A stretch of DNA of 64,000 nucleotides from Mariniphaga sp041687215 (GCF_041687215.1 NZ_JAWLCI010000022.1:1-64000); one strand, 5' to 3'; positions 53,379 to 62,186 are shown, counted from the first letter of the stretch. Numbers and translations are program-made. The notes: a model not told the origin generated them from the sequence alone.

Positions 53379-53927
53379 TTAGTCACTGTTTTTTATATAT
53401 TCTTCTATCTTTTTTGTTGCATGATGATATGAAGCTTTAAGCGCCCCAACCGAGGTGTCAAGTATTTTCGAAATATCTTCGTACTTCATTTCATCAAAAT
53501 ATTTCATGTTAAAAACGATTCGTTGTTTTTCAGGTAATTTAAGAATGGCATGCTGGAGTTTCATTTGTAATTTGTCCCCATCAAAATACGGATCAGAAGT
53601 GAGGTTTTCCATCAGGTAATCGCTTACATCATTTAACGGAAGCAGGTTTCGGCGCTTTTTCGAGTTTAAAAATGTGATGGATTCGTTGGTAGCAATGCGG
53701 TAGAGCCAGGTATAAAGTGACGATTCCTCTCTAAAATTTCCGATACTTTTCCAGACTTTTATAAATGTGTTTTGAAGAACATCATCGGTATCTTCGTGGT
53801 TCAATAAAATTTTACGAATATGCCAGTACAACCGCTCCTGGTAAAGTTTAACCAAACGATGAAAAGCCAGATCCCTGGTGTTCTCCTGTTTCAGTTCGGA
53901 AATAAGTTCGCGGTCGTCATTCTCCAT
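53379..53927 (-). CDS. ECF-type RNA polymerase sigma factor
   Basis: 182 residues with sigma region 2 (about 20-90, DTDDVLQNTFIKVWKSIGNFREESSLYTWLYRIA as landmark in parts) and region 4 (about 120-175, LPEKQRIVFNMKYFDEMKYEDISKIL, then VGALKASYHHATKKIEEYI). The linker carries a lysine-rich segment (LNSKKRRN). It heads a three-gene unit with the anti-sigma-like and Spy-like proteins, so it is probably an envelope-stress or similar responder. Confidence 0.93.
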   Translation of the reverse strand: MENDDRELISELKQENTRDLAFHRLVKLYQERLYWHIRKILLNHEDTDDVLQNTFIKVWKSIGNFREESSLYTWLYRIATNESITFLNSKKRRNLLPLNDVSDYLMENLTSDPYFDGDKLQMKLQHAILKLPEKQRIVFNMKYFDEMKYEDISKILDTSVGALKASYHHATKKIEEYIKNSD

Positions 53928-53977
53928 AAAAAATGTTTACCAGTAAGACCCGCTCAATTCGTAAAGGTTTAAACAGA

Positions 53978-54724
53978 CTAAATCCTGAAATTCAATCCTT
54001 CTTCAACAAGCTGGCGGTAAATGTTCACATCGAAAGAATAAAGTTTGGCTGCACGGTGAGCGACATTGGTTTGTTTTTCATTGGTGTCAATCAACAAATC
54101 CATTTTTTGTATTTTTTTCCTGAAGTTTCGTGTATCCAGTTTTTTATCTAAAATTACTTCATACAGGGTTTGCAGTTGAGTCAGCGTAAATTTTTCAGGT
54201 AAAAGATGAAACCCAACCGGATGAAATTGTACTTCTTCGCGCAGTTTTTTTAATGCTTTATCAATTATTTCTTTTGAATCGAATATTACATTGGGCAAAT
54301 TGTCAATATCAAACCATTTAACTGATTTTGCTAAAGGTGAAAGTTTTAAATCGTGATAATCGGGATTGATGAGTGCGTAATATGCCACCGTTATTACCCT
54401 GTAGTGAGGCACCCGGTTTAGCGCTCCAAAAGTTTTTACCTGCTTCAGATAAACATTGTCGAGGCCGGTTGCGGTCTGAAGTATTTTTTTTGCATAGCTG
54501 TCCAAATCTTCTTCAGTTGGAAGATGGGTTCCAATCAATCCCCAGTATTTATCAGATTTTAAGGCAGGGTTTTTTTCGAAAATCACTTTTATTTGTTCGT
54601 ATTCTTTTTCGGTTGTTAGAAATTTCTCCAGCAATTCGGGCTCGGCTTGCCAGAGTAAAACGTTGATCTTATCGTTTTTAAAACCAAAGATTACACAATC
54701 AACTGAAATATTCTGTAAAATCAT
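53978..54724 (-). CDS. NrtR-like transcriptional regulator (NUDIX fold with winged helix)
   Basis: 248 residues. The N-terminal NUDIX-like domain (about 8-150) opens with ISVDCVIFGFKNDKINVLLW, but the catalytic box is degenerate (KKILQTATGL in place of REUxEExGU), so it is probably non-catalytic. The C-terminal winged helix (about 165-240, PEKFTLTQLQTLYEVILD, RNFRKKIQKMDLL) is the DNA-binding part. NrtR relatives control NAD or sugar metabolism using ADP-ribose-like ligands. A perfect -7 box (TACATTTG, 54741-54748) precedes it. Confidence 0.85.
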   Translation of the reverse strand: MILQNISVDCVIFGFKNDKINVLLWQAEPELLEKFLTTEKEYEQIKVIFEKNPALKSDKYWGLIGTHLPTEEDLDSYAKKILQTATGLDNVYLKQVKTFGALNRVPHYRVITVAYYALINPDYHDLKLSPLAKSVKWFDIDNLPNVIFDSKEIIDKALKKLREEVQFHPVGFHLLPEKFTLTQLQTLYEVILDKKLDTRNFRKKIQKMDLLIDTNEKQTNVAHRAAKLYSFDVNIYRQLVEEGLNFRI

Positions 54725-54740
54725 AAGTATTGAGTTTCAA

Positions 54741-54748
54741 CAAATGTA
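54741..54748 (-). promoter_or_regulatory. -7 box of the NrtR-like gene
   Basis: Minus strand TACATTTG, perfect to TAnnTTTG, 17 bases before the ATG. Confidence 0.5.
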
Positions 54749-54860
54749 CAAATTGGAATCCGAACTTGTGCGCGAAAAAATAAAAAAAATAAAGACTATG
54801 TTGGAAAACCAGTCAAAGGAAGTTTCTTCTAAAAAAGAACTCCAAGAATCAAGAATAGAT

Positions 54861-54868
54861 TACCTTTG
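54861..54868 (+). promoter_or_regulatory. -7 box of ychF
   Basis: TACCTTTG, perfect to TAnnTTTG, 26 bases before the ATG at 54894. Confidence 0.55.
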
Positions 54869-54893
54869 CACCGCAAATTTTTAAACGAGTAAA

Positions 54894-55994
54894 ATGGCTT
54901 TAAAATGTGGAATTGTTGGTTTGCCAAATGTAGGGAAATCAACACTTTTCAATTGTTTGTCGAGCGCGAAAGCCCAGTCGGCAAATTTTCCTTTTTGTAC
55001 AATAGAACCCAATGTGGGCGTAATTACCGTGCCCGATGAACGGCTGATTAAACTGGCAGAAATTGACAATCCCAAACGAATTGTTCCAACCACAGTTGAA
55101 ATTTTGGATATTGCCGGCCTGGTAAAAGGCGCCAGCAAAGGAGAAGGACTGGGAAACCAGTTCCTGGGCAACATTCGTGAAACAGACGCTATTATTCATG
55201 TTTTGCGGTGTTTCGATAACGATAATATTACCCATGTGGACGGTTCGATTAATCCGGTTCGCGACAAAGAAGTTATTGACACCGAGCTTCAGTTTAAAGA
55301 TTTGGAAACCATTGAAAACCGTATTGAAAAACTGGAAAAACAGGCCAAACACGGCACCGATCCTAAAACAAAAAAAATGTACGAACTGGCTTTGCGGTAT
55401 AAAACGGTTTTGGAACAGGGAAAATCTGCCAGAACATTAAGTCTGTATGATGAAGAAGCAAGACTGGCCAAAGATTTTTTCCTGCTTACCAACAAGCCGG
55501 TTTTGTATGCCTGCAATGTAGATGAAGCTTCGGCAAAAACAGGTAACAAATATGTTGATGCGGTAAAAGAAGCTGTTAAAAATGAAAATGCAGAATTGTT
55601 GGTAATTGCGGCAGCAACCGAAGCTGATATTGCCGAACTGGAGGAATACGAAGAAAAACAGCTTTTTCTGGAAGAACTGGGACTGGACGAACCGGGCGTG
55701 AATAAGCTGATTCATTCTGCTTACCGTTTACTTAACCTGCAAACTTTTTTTACAACCGGCCCCGACGAAAGCCGTGCATGGACTTTTGTAAAAGGAACCA
55801 AAGCACCCAGAGCAGCCGGAATTATTCATACCGATTTTGAAAAAGGATTTATTCGGGCTGAAGTAATTAAATATGAAGATTACGTTCGGTTGGGCTCGGA
55901 ACATGCCTGCCGCGATGCAGGTAAAATTGCCATTGAAGGAAAGGAATATTTGGTAAAGGACGGAGATATTATGCACTTCAGGTTTAATGTATGA
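54894..55994 (+). CDS. ychF: Redox-regulated ATPase YchF
   Basis: 366 residues. OBG-type GTPase fold with P-loop GLPNVGKS at 9-16, then CTIEPNVG, DIAGLVKGASKGEGLG and a coiled coil (about 130-200), and C-terminal TGS-like domain (about 280-366, ending DGDIMHFRFNV). YchF/OLA1 binds ATP rather than GTP and associates with ribosomes and stress control. Divergent from the NrtR gene, followed by the terminator shared with yajC. Confidence 0.97.
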   Translation: MALKCGIVGLPNVGKSTLFNCLSSAKAQSANFPFCTIEPNVGVITVPDERLIKLAEIDNPKRIVPTTVEILDIAGLVKGASKGEGLGNQFLGNIRETDAIIHVLRCFDNDNITHVDGSINPVRDKEVIDTELQFKDLETIENRIEKLEKQAKHGTDPKTKKMYELALRYKTVLEQGKSARTLSLYDEEARLAKDFFLLTNKPVLYACNVDEASAKTGNKYVDAVKEAVKNENAELLVIAAATEADIAELEEYEEKQLFLEELGLDEPGVNKLIHSAYRLLNLQTFFTTGPDESRAWTFVKGTKAPRAAGIIHTDFEKGFIRAEVIKYEDYVRLGSEHACRDAGKIAIEGKEYLVKDGDIMHFRFNV

Positions 55995-55998
55995 AGCC

Positions 55999-56043
55999 CC
56001 TCTGCTAAGGTCAACTCCCCAAAGGTGAGAGTTGAAGAAGAGG
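55999..56043. repeat. Palindromic element downstream of ychF
   Basis: Nested stems: TCAACTC (56011-56017) with GAGTTGA (56029-56035), and an outer CCTCT/AGAGG. It lies in the short gap before the bidirectional terminator and may be a small REP-like element. Confidence 0.4.
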
Positions 56044-56051
56044 ATACCCAC

Positions 56052-56094
56052 AAAAAAACTAAGGCTGCCTTTTACCGGGCAGCCTTAGTTTTTT
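56052..56094. terminator. Bidirectional terminator between ychF and yajC
   Basis: Long perfect stem around AACTAAGGCTGCC and GGCAGCCTTAGTT (56057-56069 with 56078-56090), with A-run on one side and T-run on the other. Confidence 0.9.
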
Positions 56095-56110
56095 GAATGT
56101 TGTTAGTTCG

Positions 56111-56428
56111 TTAACGCTGTTGCGGTGCGTCGCTCATGTCTTTAATAATCCCGTTTTTATCCACTTTAATGTGAATGTCTTTGGCAATTTCCAGAACAAT
56201 TGTAGTTTCTTTAACTTCCACAATGCGGCCGTAAATTCCACCAGTGGTTACTACTTTATCACCTTTGGCCAGGCTTTCGCGAAATTTACGCACTTCTTTC
56301 TGGCGTTTCATTTGTGGGCGAATCATAAAAAAATAGAATACGACCACGATTAGCAGCAACGGAAGGAAACTCATTAACGGATTGGCATCCTGACCTTCGG
56401 GTTGCATCATCAATAAATTGTTTATCAT
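56111..56428 (-). CDS. yajC: Preprotein translocase subunit YajC
   Basis: 105 residues. One N-terminal membrane helix (about 18-38, LLLIVVVFYFFMIRPQ, the usual MIRPQMKRQKE turn) followed by a beta-rich cytosolic domain with GDKVVTTGGIYGRI, the YajC signature. It is part of the SecDF-YajC complex. Downstream of nusB in the same direction, 99 bp apart, as in other Bacteroidota. A -7-type box (TATTTTTG, 56477-56484) lies in that gap, so it also has its own promoter. Confidence 0.95.
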   Translation of the reverse strand: MINNLLMMQPEGQDANPLMSFLPLLLIVVVFYFFMIRPQMKRQKEVRKFRESLAKGDKVVTTGGIYGRIVEVKETTIVLEIAKDIHIKVDKNGIIKDMSDAPQQR

Positions 56429-56476
56429 TGTATAAACTTTTAAATGTTAATATTCAATTGTTTGTAATATTTCCGG

Positions 56477-56484
56477 CAAAAATA
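56477..56484 (-). promoter_or_regulatory. -7 box upstream of yajC
   Basis: Minus strand TATTTTTG, perfect to TAnnTTTG, 49 bases before the ATG. Confidence 0.4.
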
Positions 56485-56527
56485 ACCATTTGTTTTGGTT
56501 TTTAACTTTTACAGTCCTTCTATTTTG

Positions 56528-57478
56528 CTAAACTTCACCAATAAGGCCACGGCCTGTTTTGTTAATTTTACCCGATATTTTTAAATCTTTTAATGATTTA
56601 TCGAGAATTCCGTTGATAAAATTCCGGCTTTTTTCTGTACTGTAATATTTCGAAAGTTCTATGTATTCGTTTAACGAAACCTTTGTGGGTATGGACGGGA
56701 AGTAGAGAAATTCGGCAGTAGCCAGTTGCATTATCAGAATATCCATAAAAGCAATCCGGTCCAAATCCCAGTTTTTCGAGTGTTCTTTAATAAGGTCCCG
56801 CAATTCGTCGTGGTTGATAATGGATTTTCGCAGCAAATCTCTGGCAAAATCGCGGTCGTCCTGGTCTTTAAACATGGGCAAAAGACTTTGATCTGAGCCA
56901 GAATGCGGATTAAACTTTTTCAGCGTTTTGGAAATCATGGAAACAGTAAATTCCACATCGTCATTCCAGTAAATGCTCATTTCTTCCAAAGCTTCGTAAA
57001 GGTCTTCTGCAATCAGAATAATATGGGTGAACATTTTATCAACAAACTTCCGGTCGTCTAAAAACGAACGGTTTTTATCTTTCATGTAATCCTTGTAAAA
57101 TTCCGATTCAATTAAAAAAAGGTAAAGCTCTTTTATCAGTTCCGGATAATTTACCCAATTTAGCTTTTGTTGATTAATGTACGCATGAAGCGCCCTGTTT
57201 TCGCGTAATTGCTGAATAATTTGATTGCTGATAAATTTGGTGTTGGGATGAAGATCTTCGTAAGTGGGCTGGTGCTTGTTTTTTTTGATTTCAATTCGTT
57301 GCTCAGCATAATCGGCAATTTCAATAACTAAAGCAAGCAAAAAATGGTATAAATCGTAGGTTTTCCGAATACAAAAAAACAACTCTTTCTCCGCGTTGTT
57401 AAGCGATTTATCTTCTTTGGAATAATAGGCGTACAACACTTGCAGCACCTTGGTACGGATAATCCTTCTGCTAATCAT
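56528..57478 (-). CDS. nusB: Transcription antitermination factor NusB (long Bacteroidota form)
   Basis: 316 residues, about twice the size of enteric NusB; the long form is normal in Bacteroidota. The start MISRRIIRTKVLQVLYAYY gives the family opening, and the C-terminal part has DRIAFMDILIMQLATAEFLYF, VSLNEYIELSKYYST and FINGILDKSLKDL, the NusB core. It binds NusE (S10) and boxA RNA in antitermination. A -7 box (TATTTTTG, 57507-57514) is 29 bases upstream. Confidence 0.95.
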   Translation of the reverse strand: MISRRIIRTKVLQVLYAYYSKEDKSLNNAEKELFFCIRKTYDLYHFLLALVIEIADYAEQRIEIKKNKHQPTYEDLHPNTKFISNQIIQQLRENRALHAYINQQKLNWVNYPELIKELYLFLIESEFYKDYMKDKNRSFLDDRKFVDKMFTHIILIAEDLYEALEEMSIYWNDDVEFTVSMISKTLKKFNPHSGSDQSLLPMFKDQDDRDFARDLLRKSIINHDELRDLIKEHSKNWDLDRIAFMDILIMQLATAEFLYFPSIPTKVSLNEYIELSKYYSTEKSRNFINGILDKSLKDLKISGKINKTGRGLIGEV

Positions 57479-57506
57479 GCTTTAATGAACTTCTTTAGTT
57501 TGGGCG

Positions 57507-57514
57507 CAAAAATA
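57507..57514 (-). promoter_or_regulatory. -7 box upstream of nusB
   Basis: Minus strand TATTTTTG, perfect to TAnnTTTG, 29 bases before the ATG at 57478. Confidence 0.45.
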
Positions 57515-57573
57515 GCACTTTTTGAGAAACATTTAAGTATTCCATTTAATTTCAGAAAAAGGGAAATGAAACG

Positions 57574-59043
57574 TTAATTTTGGTTCATATCCAGACAGTC
57601 AAAAACCTCTGAAAGCGAATCTTTGTTTTCAGATAATACAAAAAGTGCATCATTGGCTTCTAAAGTAGTTGAGCCATTGGGTGTAATGTATTTATTGTTT
57701 CTTAAAATGAATGAAATCAATGTAGTTTGAGGCAATCCCAACTGAACAATCTGTTTACCAACGACAGGACTTTTATTGGGAATGCGGATTTCTGTGAGCA
57801 ATGATTTTATACTGTCTGACAATTCCATGTCGGTTTTGGTTCTTTTCTTTAGTTCTTCAGGAAGAGTAAGGTTAAGCCAGCCGGCAACTTTTGGTAAAGT
57901 GGTTCCCTGAATTAAAACTGAAGTAATGGAAACGAAAAATACAATATCGAAAATCATATTGGCTTGTTCTGCTCCGGCCAATAATGGGTAAGTTGCAAAT
58001 ACAATAGGAACGGCGCCCCTGAGGCCAACCCACGAAAGAAACCACCTGCTGCGGGAATTCATTTTAAAAGGAGCCAGGCTTATAAAAACACTTAACGGCC
58101 GCGCTACAACTATTAAAAATACCGAAATTAATAATCCGATTCCAACAACCGGAATAATTTGACTTGGGAAAACCAATAATCCAAGAGTAAGGAAGAGAAC
58201 AATTTGCATGAGCCAGGCAAAACTGTCGAACGATTTCAATATTTTCTTTTTGTGAATTAAATCCTGGTTTCCCAGAAAAACCGATGACAGGTAAACTGCC
58301 AAAAAACCATTACCACCAACAAAATTGGTAAACGAAAAAGTAAAAAACATGATTGCAATAACTAAAACTATGTAAAGACCTTCATAGTCGAGACGAATTT
58401 TGTTAATTACCCATGTGCTGAATTTCCCAAAAACCAAACCGATAATTGCACCCAAAATCAATTGAGCGAAAAACATGGGAATAATACCTAAAAGTGTTGA
58501 ATCCTGACTAACAACCAATCCGGTAAAAACGATGGTTAAAATGTAGGCCATGGGGTCGTTGCTTCCGCTTTCCAATTCGAGGGTTGCCCTGAGGTTTCCT
58601 TTCAATGCAAGGCTTTTGGCTCGTAATATCGAAAAAACAGCGGCAGAATCGGTTGATGAAACTATGGAACCTAAAAGCAGCCCTTCATAAATGGTGAAAT
58701 CAGTAACTGCCCATACAAATACGCCAACTGAAAATGCTGTAAGCATTACGCCAAGAGTCGAAAGTGAAATGCCCTGCCAAAGCACAGGTTTAATCAGTTT
58801 CCAGTCTGTATCCAAACCACCGGAAAATAGAATAAAATTTAGGGCAACAATTCCAATAAACTGGGCAGTTTTGGGATTGTCGAAATAGATGCCGCCTATT
58901 CCCTCTGAACCTGCCAGCATGCCAATTGAAATAAATAAAATGAGAACCGGAACGCCAAACTTAAATGATGTTTTACCGGCAAAAAGTGAAATAAACAAAA
59001 GTATGGAGCCAATTAATAGTATGTTTTCAGTTGTTACAGTCAT
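57574..59043 (-). CDS. K+/H+ (NhaP2-type) antiporter with TrkA_C domain
   Basis: 489 residues. Twelve or so membrane helices (about 1-395) with GSIVSSTDSAAVFSIL and the SGSNDPMAYIL acid site of CPA1 antiporters, then a cytosolic TrkA_C (RCK C) domain (about 405-489, GLPQTTLISFILRNN). The RCK tail suggests ligand gating. A perfect -7 box (TAATTTTG, 59062-59069) is close to the start. Two genes from the universal stress protein; the two are probably separate units. Confidence 0.9.
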   Translation of the reverse strand: MTVTTENILLIGSILLFISLFAGKTSFKFGVPVLILFISIGMLAGSEGIGGIYFDNPKTAQFIGIVALNFILFSGGLDTDWKLIKPVLWQGISLSTLGVMLTAFSVGVFVWAVTDFTIYEGLLLGSIVSSTDSAAVFSILRAKSLALKGNLRATLELESGSNDPMAYILTIVFTGLVVSQDSTLLGIIPMFFAQLILGAIIGLVFGKFSTWVINKIRLDYEGLYIVLVIAIMFFTFSFTNFVGGNGFLAVYLSSVFLGNQDLIHKKKILKSFDSFAWLMQIVLFLTLGLLVFPSQIIPVVGIGLLISVFLIVVARPLSVFISLAPFKMNSRSRWFLSWVGLRGAVPIVFATYPLLAGAEQANMIFDIVFFVSITSVLIQGTTLPKVAGWLNLTLPEELKKRTKTDMELSDSIKSLLTEIRIPNKSPVVGKQIVQLGLPQTTLISFILRNNKYITPNGSTTLEANDALFVLSENKDSLSEVFDCLDMNQN

Positions 59044-59061
59044 GTATGTTTTTTTTCAAAA

Positions 59062-59069
59062 CAAAATTA
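59062..59069 (-). promoter_or_regulatory. -7 box of the antiporter
   Basis: Minus strand TAATTTTG, perfect to TAnnTTTG, 19 bases before the ATG at 59043. Confidence 0.45.
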
Positions 59070-59104
59070 ACATTGTTAAAGTTTATCGCCAGTTTAAATA
59101 GAAA

Positions 59105-59926
59105 TTAGTGAGGAACAATTATTAATGGAAGGGACCGGTCGTGCACCAAATCGTTAATAAAAAATTTCCTGAATAAATGGTCATTTATGGTACGCGATCC
59201 TTTTTGTACTACAAGCATTGTATTCGGGTTTTCCTGCACAAAATTTTTAATCTCCTTAAATGCAGATTCACCTTCAAATAAATCATATGTGCACGGAATA
59301 TTGTGCTGACATTCCTGAGTTAAGTTGAGGAGATATTCGTGTGATTTCTTTACATTTTCATCGGGTGGTACAATCGAAATAAAATGAACCAGCTCAATAA
59401 AATTTTTTATTGTGCCTAAAAAGTTATTGAATGCATTTCTGTTCAGCGGGTATTTGTGCGTAACCGCAACCGTTAATGTTTGCGGAAAATAAGTTTCAAA
59501 ATCAGGAGGAACAGCAATGGTTTGCCAGTTTAAATCGTCAATAATTTTGAGCGCAGTACTGCCCATAAAATACTTCTTGAAAATACCTGATCTTTCTGTC
59601 CCAATGATGACAATGTCCTGAAACTTTTTTCCAAGCATGTTTTTTAATGAAGGAATGAGGTTCTTTTCAAAAATCTCATATTCAACTGAATTATTTTTTT
59701 CGAAATGTTTTTGAATGAGTTTATTCAGTTCAGCAATGGCTCTCCCTTTTTCATACTGAATAATTTTCATTCTGCTTTCGCTGTCGGCCAATGCAGGTAC
59801 AGCATAGCTTACCTGGTGGATTAGAAGGATTTCAGCCTTTATCATTTCGCTCCAGCGTTTTGCAAGTTTTACAATCACTTCATTTTGAGGCGAAAAATCG
59901 ATAAGCACAACTAACCTTGGTTTCAT
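59105..59926 (-). CDS. Universal stress protein (two tandem UspA-like domains)
   Basis: 273 residues. First domain (about 3-140) begins RLVVLIDFSPQNEVIVKLAKRWS and ends FKKYFMGSTALKIIDDL, with GTERSGI before it; second (about 150-273) ends HDRSLPLIIVPH. The G-x2-G-x9-GS ATP motif is only partly present. Stress and growth-arrest proteins of this type are cytosolic. Immediately upstream of the antiporter in the same direction (61 bp). Confidence 0.85.
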   Translation of the reverse strand: MKPRLVVLIDFSPQNEVIVKLAKRWSEMIKAEILLIHQVSYAVPALADSESRMKIIQYEKGRAIAELNKLIQKHFEKNNSVEYEIFEKNLIPSLKNMLGKKFQDIVIIGTERSGIFKKYFMGSTALKIIDDLNWQTIAVPPDFETYFPQTLTVAVTHKYPLNRNAFNNFLGTIKNFIELVHFISIVPPDENVKKSHEYLLNLTQECQHNIPCTYDLFEGESAFKEIKNFVQENPNTMLVVQKGSRTINDHLFRKFFINDLVHDRSLPLIIVPH

Positions 59927-60026
59927 TTCTTTCCTGTTAAATATTCTGTTTTATCATATACCAAATAATTAGTGTAAAGTTTCTGTTTATAGGTTGAATT
60001 ATGAATGTTTTAGGGCATGAAAAATA

Positions 60027-60887
60027 TCAGAATTCTCCGGTATGGCTTGTATTTCCCGGCCTGTATTTATCTGAAAAATAGGATGGATTTTGTTTTTTCT
60101 TTTTCTTTACTTTTCCTTGTGTATTGTCTTCTCCTTCTGTCCGCTCAGACCCTGCCTGAATTTCCTCCTGCACAGGGTTCCGCAAGGCAGGCTGCTCATT
60201 GCCCCCTTTTTCTTCCTTCTCGTCATCTGTCAACTGCGACTGTTCACTCTCCTCCTCCTCTTCCCAGTCAAATTTATCACGCCTGATGATGTATTTTCGG
60301 TAATAAAAAGCCAGCACCACACCCGAAACAGCGCCCCATAAGTGGCCTTCCCATGATACTTTTGGGTCGATGGGAAAAACGCCCCAAATTAAACCACCAT
60401 AAAGAAAAACCACAACCACAGAAAATGTAAGTAGCCGGACATCGTTACGGATAACACCACTCACAAAATGAAAGGCAGCCATGGCATAAACCACACCACT
60501 TGCGCCAATGTGCCAGGCTTCGCGGCCTGCAAACCAAACCGTTATTCCAGACAAAAAATAGAGCAGAAAAAAGATTTGGTACGAAATACGCCGGTAATAA
60601 TAAATGAGCATAAACATCAGAATAAAAAAAGGAATGGAGTTGGACATCAGGTGGTTAAAGCCGGAGTGAATGAACGGCGAGAACAAAATGCCCGGCAATC
60701 CTTTTAAATGCAACGGGTAAACGCCAAGTTTTACAAAGCTAAACGATGTGGTTACTTCAATTATTTCTACCATCCAAAACACAAAAACAAATGCTGCCGG
60801 AAGCACCAGACTGTGAAAAAATATCCGTTTTTCCATTTCCGGATCCAGCTTTTTGGGATTGCTTGGATAGTAAGTAAACAAACGCAT
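60027..60887 (-). CDS. Rhomboid-family intramembrane serine protease
   Basis: 286 residues from ATG 60887 (MRLFTYYPSNPKK). The reading frame runs 16 codons further up, but that part is the AT/TG-rich repeat, so it is not used. Six helices; catalytic Ser in HIGASGVVYA (the GASG site) and His in WEGHLWG. The C-terminal tail (about 195-286) is unusually charged (EEEEESEQSQ, KKKKKQN). Rhomboids cut transmembrane proteins inside the membrane; the tail may bind partners. Confidence 0.92.
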   Translation of the reverse strand: MRLFTYYPSNPKKLDPEMEKRIFFHSLVLPAAFVFVFWMVEIIEVTTSFSFVKLGVYPLHLKGLPGILFSPFIHSGFNHLMSNSIPFFILMFMLIYYYRRISYQIFFLLYFLSGITVWFAGREAWHIGASGVVYAMAAFHFVSGVIRNDVRLLTFSVVVVFLYGGLIWGVFPIDPKVSWEGHLWGAVSGVVLAFYYRKYIIRRDKFDWEEEEESEQSQLTDDEKEEKGGNEQPALRNPVQEEIQAGSERTEGEDNTQGKVKKKKKQNPSYFSDKYRPGNTSHTGEF

Positions 60888-60889
60888 AA

Positions 60890-61163
60890 ACAATAAATTA
60901 CAAATTTCAAAAAACAAAATGCAATTAAGCTCCAAGTCTCAAAAAACAAAACTCAAATAAACTCCAAAATTCAAAACACAAATAACAATAAAACGCCAAA
61001 TCTCAAATATCGAGAGTATGCCAATGTCATAATTTTCAAATATCATTTGTTTATAAATCAAATTTCACAACCTGAAGCAAGTTAATCGTTTTTTTAGTTT
61101 GAAATTTTATTCATTGGTTATTGTATTTTATTTGTTTTTTGAAAATTGCTATTTGGAATTTGA
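60890..61163. repeat. Inverted A/C-rich and T/G-rich low-complexity repeats
   Basis: A stretch almost without G on the + strand (60890-61010, repeated CAAATxxCAAAAxxCAAA-type words) is mirrored by T/G-rich sequence at 61121-61163. The two halves are imperfect inverted copies (CAAATTTCAAAAAACAAA against the complement of TTTGTTTTTTGAAAATTG). The right half supplies the last codons and stop of the threonine aldolase; the left half supplies the unused N-terminal extension of the rhomboid frame. Confidence 0.5.
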
Positions 61164-62186
61164 CCGAATCAAGTTTTTTATCAACTCCGCAAACTCATAA
61201 ATTTCTTTTTCCGTTGTATCAAACGAGGTCATCCAGCGCACTTCCGATCTTTTTTCGTTCCACATGTAAAAGAAAAACTTTTGCTGCAGCGGTTCAATTA
61301 TTTCTTTGGGAACTTCGGCAAAAATTCCGTTTGCTTCCAAAGGCTGGGTAATTTTTATTTCCGGAATTTTAGCGACTTCAGCCTCCAGCAGTTTAGCCAT
61401 TTTATTGGCATGAGAGGCTGTTTCTTTCCATAAATCGTTTTCAAAATAGGCCTGAAACTGGGCGCCTACAAACCGCATTTTAGAATAAAGCTGCATGCTT
61501 TGTTTCCGCAGGTATTTGGTGTAAGTTGTATGTTCCGGATTGAAAAACAATACTGCTTCACCCATCATCATTCCGTTTTTGGTTCCACCAAAAGAAAGCA
61601 CATCCACACCACAATCTTTGGTAAACGTTTTAAATTCCAGGTTTAGGGAAACGGCGGCGTTGGCAATACGCGCGCCGTCCATGTGCAGCAGCATGTTGTT
61701 TTCATGTGCCAAATTAGCCAGTGCCTGAATCTCTTCCGGCTTGTAAACCGTTCCCATTTCAGTTACCTGCGAAATAGAAATAACCCGGGGCTGCGAATGA
61801 TGCTCAAAATCAAAACCTTTCAGATGATGTTGAATGGATTCCGGTGTGAGTTTTCCGTTTACAGGTTCCACCGGCAAAAGTTTACATCCGGTGAATTTTT
61901 CGGGCGCACCACATTCATCTTCCTCAATGTGAGCGGTTTCGGCACAAATAATGGAATGGAAACTGCGGGTTACGGTTGACAAACCCAGAACATTAGCGCC
62001 TGTGCCATTAAAAACAAAAAACACTTCGGTTTCTCTCCCAAATTTTTCTTTGAAAATTTCAATGGCTTTTTCAGTAAACGGATCATCTCCGTAACCTTTT
62101 ACATGTCCGAGGTTGGCATTTTCCATTGCCTTTAAAATGGCAGGGTGCACCCCTGAGTTGTTATCGCTTGCAAATCCTTTTTTCAT
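61149..62186 (-). CDS. Low-specificity threonine aldolase-type PLP enzyme
   Basis: 345 residues from ATG 62186 (MKKGFASDNNSG); the longer frame would add 30 residues with no match. PLP fold type I: GYGDDPFTEKA (start), ETAHIEEDECGAPE, MDGARIANAAVSL, and the Schiff-base Lys in LSFGGTKNGMMMG. Cleaves threonine or allothreonine to glycine and acetaldehyde. The last four residues and the stop are contributed by a T/G-rich repeat. Divergent from the GPP34-like gene. Confidence 0.9.
   Translation of the reverse strand: MKKGFASDNNSGVHPAILKAMENANLGHVKGYGDDPFTEKAIEIFKEKFGRETEVFFVFNGTGANVLGLSTVTRSFHSIICAETAHIEEDECGAPEKFTGCKLLPVEPVNGKLTPESIQHHLKGFDFEHHSQPRVISISQVTEMGTVYKPEEIQALANLAHENNMLLHMDGARIANAAVSLNLEFKTFTKDCGVDVLSFGGTKNGMMMGEAVLFFNPEHTTYTKYLRKQSMQLYSKMRFVGAQFQAYFENDLWKETASHANKMAKLLEAEVAKIPEIKITQPLEANGIFAEVPKEIIEPLQQKFFFYMWNEKRSEVRWMTSFDTTEKEIYEFAELIKNLIRSNSK

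Noticed and set aside
54663..54884. Plus-strand frame of 73 codons between the NrtR-like gene and ychF
   Set aside because: It overlaps the NrtR-like coding start and the ychF promoter, and has no domain.
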